NCBI GenBank assembly: GCA_965220615.1
Contig: CBDCQL010000002.1
Span: forward strand, 1,116,001 to 1,180,000
DNA from: JAGWBD01 sp965220615
Lineage (GTDB): Bacteria > Chloroflexota > Anaerolineae > Aggregatilineales > Phototrophicaceae
Reading direction: 5' to 3'
Length of the DNA: 64,000 nt
Below are positions 1 to 7,441 of this stretch, in pieces. Below the pieces are notes generated by a model. The model did not search any database. It saw only the letters and a program-made list of their open reading frames with translations, and was not told where the DNA came from. The position numbers and the translations under genes were made by a program. Each line of letters starts with the position of its first letter. The stretch's first letter is position 1.

Positions 1-597
1 ATCGTCTTCGGTGATGACCAGCGGGTTGATTTCGGCCAACTCGGCATCGCTCTCTTCAAAACACCGCACCAGCGCCGCCACGATCTGGCCGAATGCACGC
101 CAGTGTTTTCTCGGCAAATCCATGGCGCTGGCGAGCTTGACTGCCTGGAACGTGAACAGGCCGGCGACGGGGTCCACGTGTTCCCGAACAATTGCCTCCG
201 GCCTCAGGCGGTTGATCTCTTCAATCTCGACACCGCCTTCAGCCGAAGCCATCAAGACAGGTTTGCCCTCCGCGCGGTCATTGGCGATTCCCAAATAGAT
301 TTCCTGGGCAATGCTGGCTGCCGGATCAATCAGGACCGACCGGACCCGGTGTCCCTTGATGTACATTCCCAGGATTGCACTGGCGTGTTCACGTGCTTCC
401 TCAGGCGTGTTTGCCAGCCTTATGCCGCCGGCCTTGCCACGCCCACCCACCAGCACCTGCGCCTTGACCGCGACCGGGCAACCGGCTTGCTGCGCCAGCG
501 AGAAGGCTTCTTCGGAGCCATGGGCCACAGATCCCTCCGGCACCGGAATGCCGAATTCCGCAAAGCGGGCCTTGGACTGATATTCGTGGAGATTCAA
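1..597 (-). CDS. sucC: succinyl-CoA synthetase (ADP-forming) beta subunit, 3' part outside window
   Basis: Reading the minus strand from a TTG at 597 gives 199 codons without a stop, running off the left edge. The protein begins LNLHEYQSKARFAEFGIPVP, the canonical SucC N-terminus, and includes KAQVLVGGRGKAGG of the ATP-grasp fold and AEINPLVITEDD, the metal/nucleotide-site segment. SucC with SucD makes the TCA-cycle enzyme that converts succinyl-CoA to succinate with ATP formation. The TTG start is chosen because it aligns with the family's initiator Met; the nearby ATG at 610 is out of frame. A GAGGG lies 4 bases upstream, and a sigma-70-like promoter (637-666) fits a leader of about 33 bases. 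Roughly the last half of the gene is missing. Confidence 0.93.
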   Translation of the reverse strand, partial: MNLHEYQSKARFAEFGIPVPEGSVAHGSEEAFSLAQQAGCPVAVKAQVLVGGRGKAGGIRLANTPEEAREHASAILGMYIKGHRVRSVLIDPAASIAQEIYLGIANDRAEGKPVLMASAEGGVEIEEINRLRPEAIVREHVDPVAGLFTFQAVKLASAMDLPRKHWRAFGQIVAALVRCFEESDAELAEINPLVITEDD

Positions 598-636
598 GAT
601 CCCTCGTCATGAGGTATGTTTCCATAGAGCCTGTGA

Positions 637-666
637 AGTATAGCGCAAGCACCGGCAGGGACTCAA
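637..666 (-). promoter_or_regulatory. promoter of sucC
   Basis: On the minus strand TTGAGT (666-661) and TATACT (642-637) are separated by 18 bases. Transcription would start near 630, about 33 bases before the sucC TTG start. Found by eye, not tested. Confidence 0.6.
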
Positions 667-704
667 TCGCCTGTTTGGAAACTGGCGCAAATCTTCCAGG
701 GCCC

Positions 705-713
705 TGGTATAAT
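705..713 (+). promoter_or_regulatory. extended -10 promoter for the LysM gene pair
   Basis: TGGTATAAT is a perfect extended -10 element (TGN plus TATAAT). It lies about 58 bases before the ATG at 771, and no clear -35 is visible at normal spacing. It is divergent from the sucC promoter. Confidence 0.55.
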
Positions 714-770
714 GTGACGAGTGCTTCCGATGGTGACCATTCGCTTACAATCAGTTGTCCGGGTGAGACA

Positions 771-2000
771 ATGACCCCAGTGAAGTCAGTCAGTCTGCTG
801 TTGCTGCCCCTGGTTCTGTTTGCCGCTCTGGCCATCACAGCCAGCGCCCAGGACGGAAATGCACTGGACAACCCGGGCTTTGAGGAAGAATTTGCAACAG
901 GGGAGGGCGATGCGCTCATCGAGGTCGCCGAGAACTGGATTCCGTGGCACCGGGAACCGGAAAGTGACAATGCCCCGACCTGGCAACTCCTGCAGCCGGA
1001 GTTTCTGTCTGCACGGGCAACGGATGAGTTTTCCTACGTTCATGAAGGCGAAAACGCCCAGTCACTTCGCAGTTTTTATGCCACTTTCGATGGTGGTCTT
1101 TATCAGCAGATTGCGGAAGTGGAAACAAATTCGTGGTTGCGCTTTAGTGCATTCGCCTGGGTCTGGTCATCCGTAACCGATGATCGGGAACAAAGCGAAA
1201 GGGACGGAGACGTTTTTGTCCAGGTCGGCATTGACCCAGGTGGTGGCACCGATCCAGCAAGTGACGACGTCGTCTGGTCAGAGATTTCCTACGAGATATA
1301 CGACAGCTGGCGCGAATACGTCGTGGTTACCCAGGCTGCGGACGAGGACGTGACGGTCTTTATTCGCGCACTGGCCAACGAACCTGTGCGTAATACGCAG
1401 GTGTGGTTCGACCAAACCAGACTGGTCCTGGATGCATTTGACGAAGACGTTATTTCGGCCATGGCAGTGTCTATTGGGCCCACGCCTTTCCCCACCTCGG
1501 TTCCGACTTACCATATTGTGGGCGAAGGAGAGACTCTTGATACAATCGCCCTCCGCTATTCCACCAGTGTGATGGCAATTCTGGAAGCCAACAGTTTGAG
1601 CAACGCAAGCCTCGTTCATCCCGGTTACCAGCTTTCCATCCCCCTGGGGGCCGCGCCCGTTGTCACCCCCTTACCTGAGCTGGACGCCAGTTCGGCCTGG
1701 TATGTTGTCAGGGCCGGCGATACCTTCTCCGGAATCGCCGAGCTTTACGGCATCGAGGAAAGCGAACTTGCCCAACTGAACGTCGGGGTGAACGTAAACT
1801 TCCTCGTGGTGGGCCAGGCGCTGGTCGTGCCGGCGGTCCCTTCACCGCCCGCCAGCCAACAGAATTACACGGTTCGGCGCGGCAATACGCTAAATGACAT
1901 TGCCTTGAGATTCGGTGTTTCCATCGAAGATCTGGCGCGCGCCAACAACATCACGGAGACCAGTATTCTCGACGTGGGCCAGGTGCTGATCATTCCGTGA
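771..2000 (+). CDS. secreted protein with three LysM domains
   Basis: A 409-residue exported protein. Residues 1-26 form a signal peptide (MTPVKSVSLLLLPLVLFAAL then ASA). Residues about 30-220 look like a carbohydrate-binding-type beta-sandwich (NPGFEEEF start, many aromatics), though no family is certain. Three LysM repeats follow at about 244-292 (YHIVGEGETLDTIALRY), 308-355 (YVVRAGDTFSGIAELYG) and 364-409 (YTVRRGNTLNDIALRFG). LysM domains bind N-acetylglucosamine polymers such as peptidoglycan, so a wall-bound role is inferred. The frame is open back to 609, but the ATG at 771 directly precedes the signal peptide and lies downstream of the extended -10 at 705-713. Its end overlaps the next gene by 4 bases (GTGA). 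Confidence 0.85.
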   Translation: MTPVKSVSLLLLPLVLFAALAITASAQDGNALDNPGFEEEFATGEGDALIEVAENWIPWHREPESDNAPTWQLLQPEFLSARATDEFSYVHEGENAQSLRSFYATFDGGLYQQIAEVETNSWLRFSAFAWVWSSVTDDREQSERDGDVFVQVGIDPGGGTDPASDDVVWSEISYEIYDSWREYVVVTQAADEDVTVFIRALANEPVRNTQVWFDQTRLVLDAFDEDVISAMAVSIGPTPFPTSVPTYHIVGEGETLDTIALRYSTSVMAILEANSLSNASLVHPGYQLSIPLGAAPVVTPLPELDASSAWYVVRAGDTFSGIAELYGIEESELAQLNVGVNVNFLVVGQALVVPAVPSPPASQQNYTVRRGNTLNDIALRFGVSIEDLARANNITETSILDVGQVLIIP

Positions 2001-3310
2001 AATCTCCCGTTCTGGTTCGAATTTCTTGTACCTTTCTGATCCCGCTACTGCTGATTCTTGTTCCGGCACGGCCGGGCGTTGCCCAGGGTACGGCCGAGGA
2101 CAACTTCTATATCGTACAGCGCGGGGACACCCTCTTTAAGATCGCTGCCATATACGACAGTACCGTTGAAGCCTTCACCGAAGTCAACAACCTCAGCAAT
2201 CCCTCTCTCATCTTCGTTGGGCAGCAACTGCAGGTCCCCAGGGCTCCCGCTCTTGCTGCCCCCCCGCCACTGCCTTCATTCATTGAACCGGTGCTAAATG
2301 TTGAGGGGGGTTCGGTACTTGCCCATCGTGTCTCACGGGGCCAGTCACTTTCGCAAATCGCTGCAGAATTCGAATTGCCCCTTGATGATCTTGTCGACCA
2401 AAACGAAATCGAAAACGCCTCACTCCTGCATGTCGGCCAGGTCATCGAAATCCCGGGACTGAAACCCGCCTTCATTTCTGCTCCCTGGCCCGAACCCGTA
2501 ACCGCACTTCAAATCGGCCCTGCTGAATTGCAGGAAGGCCAAAGCGCCCGCCTGTTGCTGCAAACTTCAAGGCCATCCCGACTGAGAGGCAGCTTTCTGG
2601 GAAATGCACTGAATTTCATCTCTGACGAAGCAGGAATGACGCACTGGGCTCTACTGGGCGTTCCACTGAACACCGGGGCCGGATATCAGACCCTGGCCAT
2701 CGACGTGGATGACGGGGAACGTCGGGTCGGCTTCCAATGGCCGTTAGAAATCCATGAAGGGATTTTTGGCAGGGAGGCGATCATTCTCCCCCAGGACGAT
2801 CTCGACACCCTGGACCCGGAAACGGAGCACGTCGAACGGGAGTTGTTGCAGCATCTGGTATCAGGATTTCGGCCTGGACGCTGGTTTGATGGCCTCATGT
2901 TGAGACCTTCCGCCGGCAGGATTGTTTCGCGCTTTGGCACGCAGCGCAGCTTTAACCACGGCCCTTACGAACGCATTCACCGGGGCGTCGACTACGCCGC
3001 ACCAACCGGCACCCAAATCCGGGCCGTGGCGGACGGTCTGGTCGTGCTGGCCGCCGATTTAAATGTGCGAGGTCTCTCCGTCATGGTCGACCACGGCCTG
3101 GGTGTATTCTCCGGCTACTGGCACCTCTCCGAATTTGACGTCGTCACGGGCGACTTTGTGCGGGCCGGCGACAGCCTTGGCAAGATGGGCAACACCGGCC
3201 GTTCGACCGGTTCACACCTTCACTGGCAACTGTGGGTCAACGGGGTAGCCGTGAATCCCTTGCAGTGGCTGTACACAGATTTCACCAGCCTGGGCGACAG
3301 TCAGGAATAG
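1997..3310 (+). CDS. LysM / M23 family metallopeptidase (LytM-type)
   Basis: A 437-residue exported protein starting at a GTG that overlaps the upstream stop (GTGA). It has a signal peptide (1-29), two LysM domains (about 37-83 and 107-153), a middle beta-rich region and a C-terminal M23 domain (about 295-430). The complete LytM site is present: H328 and D332 in HRGVDYA, a His in GYWHLSE, and H407/H409 in SHLHWQ. M23 enzymes are zinc endopeptidases that cut peptidoglycan cross-bridges, and the intact residues suggest a real hydrolase rather than an EnvC/NlpD-like activator. It is co-transcribed with the three-LysM protein. Its 3' end overlaps the convergent membrane gene by 10 bases. Confidence 0.9.
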   Translation: MKSPVLVRISCTFLIPLLLILVPARPGVAQGTAEDNFYIVQRGDTLFKIAAIYDSTVEAFTEVNNLSNPSLIFVGQQLQVPRAPALAAPPPLPSFIEPVLNVEGGSVLAHRVSRGQSLSQIAAEFELPLDDLVDQNEIENASLLHVGQVIEIPGLKPAFISAPWPEPVTALQIGPAELQEGQSARLLLQTSRPSRLRGSFLGNALNFISDEAGMTHWALLGVPLNTGAGYQTLAIDVDDGERRVGFQWPLEIHEGIFGREAIILPQDDLDTLDPETEHVERELLQHLVSGFRPGRWFDGLMLRPSAGRIVSRFGTQRSFNHGPYERIHRGVDYAAPTGTQIRAVADGLVVLAADLNVRGLSVMVDHGLGVFSGYWHLSEFDVVTGDFVRAGDSLGKMGNTGRSTGSHLHWQLWVNGVAVNPLQWLYTDFTSLGDSQE

Positions 3311-4443
3311 TGCGCCTCGTCCAGGGCCTCAAAATCTGTGAACAGGAAATGGTCGTGATAGTAGTGTATCCACAGGAATGACAGGATCGCCGTGTAATAG
3401 GCGATGTCAAAGTGCCGGTTTGGGTCGATGTCCGGGATCAGCGTGCCGGCAATCGCGTAAACGAGCAGGAAGATGACGAGCGAGCCGCCCAGCATCAAGA
3501 TGCTTAGAACGTAGAGCCCGCGCGTGTTTTCGCCGCGACTGAAGCGCGCGACCAGCGGGGCCTGGCACTCGAACCGTGGCTGACTGCGCTGCTTCAGCTT
3601 GATGATGTAAAAGGTCAGCGGCAGGTATTGAAAGGAATGCCAGGTGTTGGCGCCCTGAAAGGCGGTGTCCAGATTCTCGAATCCCGCCAGCGGAAAGAAG
3701 ACGGCCACCGTCAGGGTGATGAATATCGTCTTGGGCCAGTTGATCAGGCCTGCCCGGTATTCCATGACTGATTTGACGACGTAGAGGCCCAGCGCCACCA
3801 GAAACACGGCGGCAGCGGCCGTAAAGAACCAGGCGTCCTGAAACAAATGCGGGATGACCGCAGTGAGGTCATTGGCGCCTACGCGGAAGTTGCCTTCACT
3901 GATTTTCATTGCGGCCATGGGAAACAGGCAGGTAAGGATCAGTGTGTAATCGATCAGACGGGCAGCAGCGCTGATTTGAGGGCGCTTCAACACCTTGTGT
4001 TCGCGGTGGTTATAGAGTTCCGTCACGTAGGTCGCCTGATGCAGCACGTGAAGCATGGCCCAGAAAAAGAAGATGGTCAGCAGCAGGGTGAGATTGAGAA
4101 AGGCCAGTGAAACGACGATCAGCGGGATGATGATGGAAGAACGCAGCAGCATCGGATAACGTCGACTGAATTCCCGGTCAAGGCCGGTGCGCAGGAAGGT
4201 CGACATCATGTGGGGGCCACCGACGGCGACGGCCACGAAGGCATTGATGGCATTGCGGCTCAGGTCCGGATCCAGTCCCAGTTGATTGACGCCGAACAGA
4301 TAGAGCAAATAGGGAATAGGGACCAGAAAGACGCTGAGAATGATGAAGCTCATGTCCCAGCGGCGGTTCTTTAGCCAGAGGCCGGGTTGCTGCCGTGGCG
4401 TATCCTGTTCCGCGAAGTCAAAGGGGCGGGCCCGTACTGCCAT
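3301..4443 (-). CDS. histidine-rich polytopic membrane protein, function unknown
   Basis: About 380 residues with roughly 7-9 membrane segments. I do not recognise the family. Histidines cluster in conserved-looking motifs: GGPHMMSTF, MLHVLHQATYVTELYNHREH, NTWHSFQYL and IHYYHDHFLF. This recalls membrane di-metal enzymes (desaturase or hydroxylase types) but matches none of their exact signatures, so no function is given. Start choice: ATG at 4443 lies 22 bases after the predicted transcription start with a weak GGA; an in-frame GTG at 4455 is the alternative. The gene has its own strong promoter (4472-4500) and is convergent with the M23 gene. Confidence 0.8.
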   Translation of the reverse strand: MAVRARPFDFAEQDTPRQQPGLWLKNRRWDMSFIILSVFLVPIPYLLYLFGVNQLGLDPDLSRNAINAFVAVAVGGPHMMSTFLRTGLDREFSRRYPMLLRSSIIIPLIVVSLAFLNLTLLLTIFFFWAMLHVLHQATYVTELYNHREHKVLKRPQISAAARLIDYTLILTCLFPMAAMKISEGNFRVGANDLTAVIPHLFQDAWFFTAAAAVFLVALGLYVVKSVMEYRAGLINWPKTIFITLTVAVFFPLAGFENLDTAFQGANTWHSFQYLPLTFYIIKLKQRSQPRFECQAPLVARFSRGENTRGLYVLSILMLGGSLVIFLLVYAIAGTLIPDIDPNRHFDIAYYTAILSFLWIHYYHDHFLFTDFEALDEAHYS

Positions 4444-4471
4444 CTCTTGATCCACTCAAATGTTCAGCGCA

Positions 4472-4500
4472 AGTGTAGCACAATTTAGTTTGTCATGCAA
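4472..4500 (-). promoter_or_regulatory. promoter of the histidine-rich membrane protein gene
   Basis: TTGCAT (4500-4495), a 17-base spacer, then TACACT (4477-4472) preceded by TGC, so both a -35 and an extended -10 are present. It lies just after the tdk stop codon. Confidence 0.65.
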
Positions 4501-4520
4501 AGTATTTTCGGAGAGACACT

Positions 4521-5099
4521 TCAGGAATCCCTGCGAATCTCATGGTGGGCCCGGCAGCGCGCCTCATAGCTTTCGCTGGCGCCAACCAGGATGACCGGGT
4601 CGTTCACGTGCGCGGGTTGGCCGTTGACCAGACGTTGGGTGCGGCTGGCCGGTTCGCCACAGACCGTGCAAATGGCATTGAGTTTGGTCACTTCCTCGGC
4701 GACCGCCATCAGCACCGGAATTATGCCAAAGGGCTCTCCGCGGAAGTCCGTGTCCAGGCCGGCAACCATGACCCGCAGGCCCCGGTTGGCCAGCGTTTCC
4801 ACGGCCGCAAGCAGGTCGCCGTCGAAAAACTGCGCCTCGTCAATGGCGACGACCGACGTTTCAGGGTGCAACAGACCGATCAGGCCTTCAGAGCTGGCGA
4901 TCTGTACGGCCGTCACGTGACTGTCGTCATGACTGCTTATGCGTCCGGTCCCGCCAAAACGGTCGTCGAGACTGTGTTTGAAGACCTGCACTTTTTTCCT
5001 GGCGATGATTGCACGGCGCACCCGGCGGATCAATTCTTCAGTCTTGCCGGAGAACATACTGCCGCAAATTACTTCTACGCGACCACCGGATGGGCTCAC
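4521..5099 (-). CDS. tdk: thymidine kinase (type II)
   Basis: A 192-residue protein of normal family length. It phosphorylates thymidine to dTMP in the salvage pathway. The P-loop GSMFSGKTEE is at residues 13-22 and the Walker B motif is AIDEAQFF. The zinc lasso cysteines are CTVCG and CRAHH near the C-terminus. The GTG start (5099) has GGGG five bases upstream and aligns with the family N-terminus. It lies 87 bases after rpmE, separated by a stable hairpin (5128-5151), so it may be partly read through from the ribosomal-protein promoter. Confidence 0.95.
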   Translation of the reverse strand: MSPSGGRVEVICGSMFSGKTEELIRRVRRAIIARKKVQVFKHSLDDRFGGTGRISSHDDSHVTAVQIASSEGLIGLLHPETSVVAIDEAQFFDGDLLAAVETLANRGLRVMVAGLDTDFRGEPFGIIPVLMAVAEEVTKLNAICTVCGEPASRTQRLVNGQPAHVNDPVILVGASESYEARCRAHHEIRRDS

Positions 5100-5127
5100 C
5101 TTGCCCCGTTCCTTTCCGGCACGAAGA

Positions 5128-5151
5128 CAGACACGCGCTTCTGCGTGTCTG
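5128..5151 (-). terminator. intergenic hairpin between rpmE and tdk (terminator or processing site)
   Basis: A perfect 9-bp inverted repeat, CAGACACGC and GCGTGTCTG, with a 6-base loop. There is no clean T-run after it on either strand, so rho-independent termination is uncertain; attenuation or RNA processing is equally possible. Confidence 0.4.
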
Positions 5152-5186
5152 CCAGCGGTTGCATGACTGAATTCTGTCAGTAGACT

Positions 5187-5645
5187 TCAGGCACCTTCAG
5201 GTAATTCATACCCCAGCGTACGCAGTTCCCGTTTGACGTCGGCCAGTGCCTTGCGCCCGATCCCCGGAATCTCGAGGATGGCGCTGTCGCCCTGTTCCAG
5301 CCGTTCCATGAACTGGCCCACTTCCTCGATTCCCTGGTCGATGAAAATGTTCAGGTGACGCTTTGCCAGACCAAGGTCGGTCATTGGCCGCTGCGGCGAC
5401 ACCCGCGCTTCCTGGCGCGCTTGCTCCTCCTGCAAAATGTCTTCGCGAATCTGCAGGCGTTTCAGGAAGCGGTCCACCTGGCCTTCGGTATCGACGATGC
5501 GCTGCTCACCGGTGTAAAAGGGATGGCAGCGGGAACAAATGTCCGTACGCAATTCCGGGACGGTCGCGCCCGTGGTCCAGCTGTTGCCGCAGGAACAGAT
5601 GACCCGTGCTGCGGAATACCACCGCGGATGGATCGCCTCTCTCAT
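5187..5645 (-). CDS. rpmE: ribosomal protein L31 with a C-terminal RNA polymerase alpha-CTD-like domain
   Basis: 152 residues, about twice the usual L31 length. Residues 1-66 are L31 with its zinc cysteines C17, C19, C37 and C40 and the CSRCHPFYTG motif. A charged linker (67-86) leads to residues 88-150, which align by eye with the E. coli RpoA C-terminal domain. Positions matching alpha R265 and N268 are R96 and N99, and the GIGRKALADVK helix-hairpin-helix (128-138) matches the NLGKKSLTEIK segment. L31 sits at the central protuberance bridge of the 50S subunit. The start overlaps the rpmA stop (ATGA). The extra domain could bind DNA or RNA or RNA polymerase partners; this is inference. Confidence 0.93.
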   Translation of the reverse strand: MREAIHPRWYSAARVICSCGNSWTTGATVPELRTDICSRCHPFYTGEQRIVDTEGQVDRFLKRLQIREDILQEEQARQEARVSPQRPMTDLGLAKRHLNIFIDQGIEEVGQFMERLEQGDSAILEIPGIGRKALADVKRELRTLGYELPEGA

Positions 5646-5926
5646 TGGAGTGTGACCTCCTGCGGCCGCTCCGAAATTACGCTGATGCGCTGGCGACCGC
5701 GTTTTCCGCGGATGCGCTCAAACGTGACGTAGCCTGTGGTGGTGGCGAAGATCGTATAGTCGCGACCCATGCCCACGCCCAGGCCGGGATGAAATTGTGT
5801 GCCGCGCTGGCGCACGATGATGTTGCCGGGGATGACCTGCTCGCCACCATAGCGCTTAACGCCCAGGCGCTTGGAATTGCTGTCGCGGCCATTGCTGCTG
5901 GAACCACCGCCCTTTTTGTGTGCCAT
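5642..5926 (-). CDS. rpmA: 50S ribosomal protein L27
   Basis: 94 residues with the hallmark N-terminus MAHKKGGGSSSNGRDSNSKR followed by GVKRYGGE and the QRGTQFHPG segment. L27 reaches with its N-terminus toward the peptidyl-transferase centre. It begins directly with MAHKKGG and has no cleavable Firmicutes-type extension. It lies 22 bases after rplU and overlaps rpmE by 4 bases, forming the rplU-rpmA-rpmE operon. Confidence 0.97.
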   Translation of the reverse strand: MAHKKGGGSSSNGRDSNSKRLGVKRYGGEQVIPGNIIVRQRGTQFHPGLGVGMGRDYTIFATTTGYVTFERIRGKRGRQRISVISERPQEVTLQ

Positions 5927-5948
5927 TGCTTTCTCCTGACCCCTGGTT

Positions 5949-6260
5949 CTAAAGAGAAATGTCCTCGACCAGCAAGCGGGTGAAATACTGACGGTGACCC
6001 TGCTTGCGGCGATAGTTCGTCCGTGGATTATACTTGAAGACGATGATCTTCTTGCCGCGGCCCTGCTCCTGCACCCTCACGCGCACACTGGCGCCTTCAA
6101 CCACAGGTTGACCGATCACGGTGTTCTCACCGTCTTCAACCAGCAGAACGTCCGTGATATCAAAGCTGTCATCGACTTCATGGGGAAGGCGCTCGACGTC
6201 GATCGTCTTGCCGACTTCAGCGCGAAACTGGCGTCCGCCAGTCCGTATTACCGCATACAT
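5949..6260 (-). CDS. rplU: 50S ribosomal protein L21
   Basis: 103 residues of normal length. It begins MYAVIRTGGRQFRAEVGKTI and ends with the basic RNA-binding stretch YNPRTNYRRKQGHRQ. It is the first gene of the rplU-rpmA-rpmE operon, transcribed from the promoter at 6360-6388 with a leader of about 95 bases. In that leader GCCC-TGAA-GGGC can form a small hairpin. L21 leaders are autoregulatory in some bacteria, but I do not recognise a known leader motif here. Confidence 0.97.
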   Translation of the reverse strand: MYAVIRTGGRQFRAEVGKTIDVERLPHEVDDSFDITDVLLVEDGENTVIGQPVVEGASVRVRVQEQGRGKKIIVFKYNPRTNYRRKQGHRQYFTRLLVEDISL

Positions 6261-6359
6261 GGGAGTCTCCAGGCTTCTCTTGCCTCCGCCGGCTGACCCA
6301 CGCCTTTCCTGGCTCCGACGGGGAAATCTGGTAACGCTTGTGCCCTTCAGGGCTGGCGC

Positions 6360-6388
6360 AGTATAGCGATCGGCCAGCGCCGGGTCAA
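6360..6388 (-). promoter_or_regulatory. promoter of the rplU-rpmA-rpmE operon, overlapping the queA stop
   Basis: TTGACC (6388-6383), exactly 17 bases, then TATACT (6365-6360). The queA stop codon (6387-6385) lies inside the -35 hexamer, so the ribosomal operon can be transcribed independently of queA. Confidence 0.75.
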
Positions 6389-7425
6389 CAGTCTGTTTGC
6401 AGCCCTATAAACATGGCGTCGCCGAAGGAATAGAAGCGATAGCCACTGTCCCGGGCGACTCTATAGGCGCGCAACACATTCTCCCTGCCGGCCAGCGCGC
6501 TGACCATCAGCAACAGCGTCGAGCGAGGCAAGTGGAAATTGGTGATTAACCCGTCAACCGCGCGCCAGCGATACCCTGGCGTAATGAAAAGGGAGGTGTT
6601 GCCGTCGTAGGCAGCGACCCTTTCTCCAGCCGAGGCCTTGACTGCGGCGCTCTCCAGGGTACGGGCCGAGGTCGTGCCGACGGCAATGATGCGCCCGCCA
6701 TTTTCCGCTGCCTGGTTGATGGTGGCCGCGGCGGCGAGGCCCAGACTGGCTTCTTCGCTGTGCATGCGATGATCGCCAACCTTTTCAACCTTGATGGGCT
6801 GAAAGGTGTCCAGACCGATGTGCAGCGTGCAACAGGCAAGTTGGATGCCCTGTTGCTGCAAACGCGCGAGCAAGCGGGTGGTGAAGTGCAGACCGGCTGT
6901 TGGCGCCGCCGCGGAACCGACATCGCGACTGTAAACAGTCTGGTAACGCTCACGGTCCTTTAGCGGCTGAGTGATGTACGGGGGCAAGGGCGTGTGACCA
7001 AGGGCTTCCAGTTCCGCGTCGATGCTGCGGCTAAAATGCAGAACTCGCAAGCCCGCTTCCCGTTCTTCGCACACGGTGACGTCTATGTCGCATTCGCCCA
7101 GGCGCAGGCTTGCACCGGTCCTCAGCCCCTTGCCTCGCACAAGACCCAGCCAATGCGTGGCGTCCAGTTGACGCAGCAGCAGGATTTCCGCCTTGCCCCC
7201 GGTCACGCTCTTTGTCGCCGCAAGGCGGGCCGGAAACACGCGCGTGTCATTCAGAACGAGCACGTCACCGGGGTACAGAAAACGTCCCAGTTCATGGAAA
7301 TGGTGATGGGCGACCCTGCCGCTGTTGCTGTCCAGCAGCATGAGCCGGGCGTGGTCCCGCGGTTCGGCTGGTCGCTGTGCAATGCAGTCCCGGGGAAGTT
7401 CGTAATCGAAGTCCGCGATGTTCAT
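6385..7425 (-). CDS. queA: S-adenosylmethionine:tRNA ribosyltransferase-isomerase
   Basis: 346 residues, normal length. It transfers and isomerises the ribosyl part of SAM onto 7-aminomethyl-deazaguanine in tRNA to give epoxyqueuosine. Signatures include FDYELPRDCIAQRPAEPRDH at the N-terminus, DVLVLNDTRVFPARL, AAPTAGLHFT, GTTSARTLESA and the C-terminal LITNFHLPRSTLLLMVSALAG. It lies 16 bases after ruvB, the common ruvB-queA arrangement. Confidence 0.96.
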   Translation of the reverse strand: MNIADFDYELPRDCIAQRPAEPRDHARLMLLDSNSGRVAHHHFHELGRFLYPGDVLVLNDTRVFPARLAATKSVTGGKAEILLLRQLDATHWLGLVRGKGLRTGASLRLGECDIDVTVCEEREAGLRVLHFSRSIDAELEALGHTPLPPYITQPLKDRERYQTVYSRDVGSAAAPTAGLHFTTRLLARLQQQGIQLACCTLHIGLDTFQPIKVEKVGDHRMHSEEASLGLAAAATINQAAENGGRIIAVGTTSARTLESAAVKASAGERVAAYDGNTSLFITPGYRWRAVDGLITNFHLPRSTLLLMVSALAGRENVLRAYRVARDSGYRFYSFGDAMFIGLQTDC

Positions 7426-7441
7426 GCCGTCGCCCTGCGAA

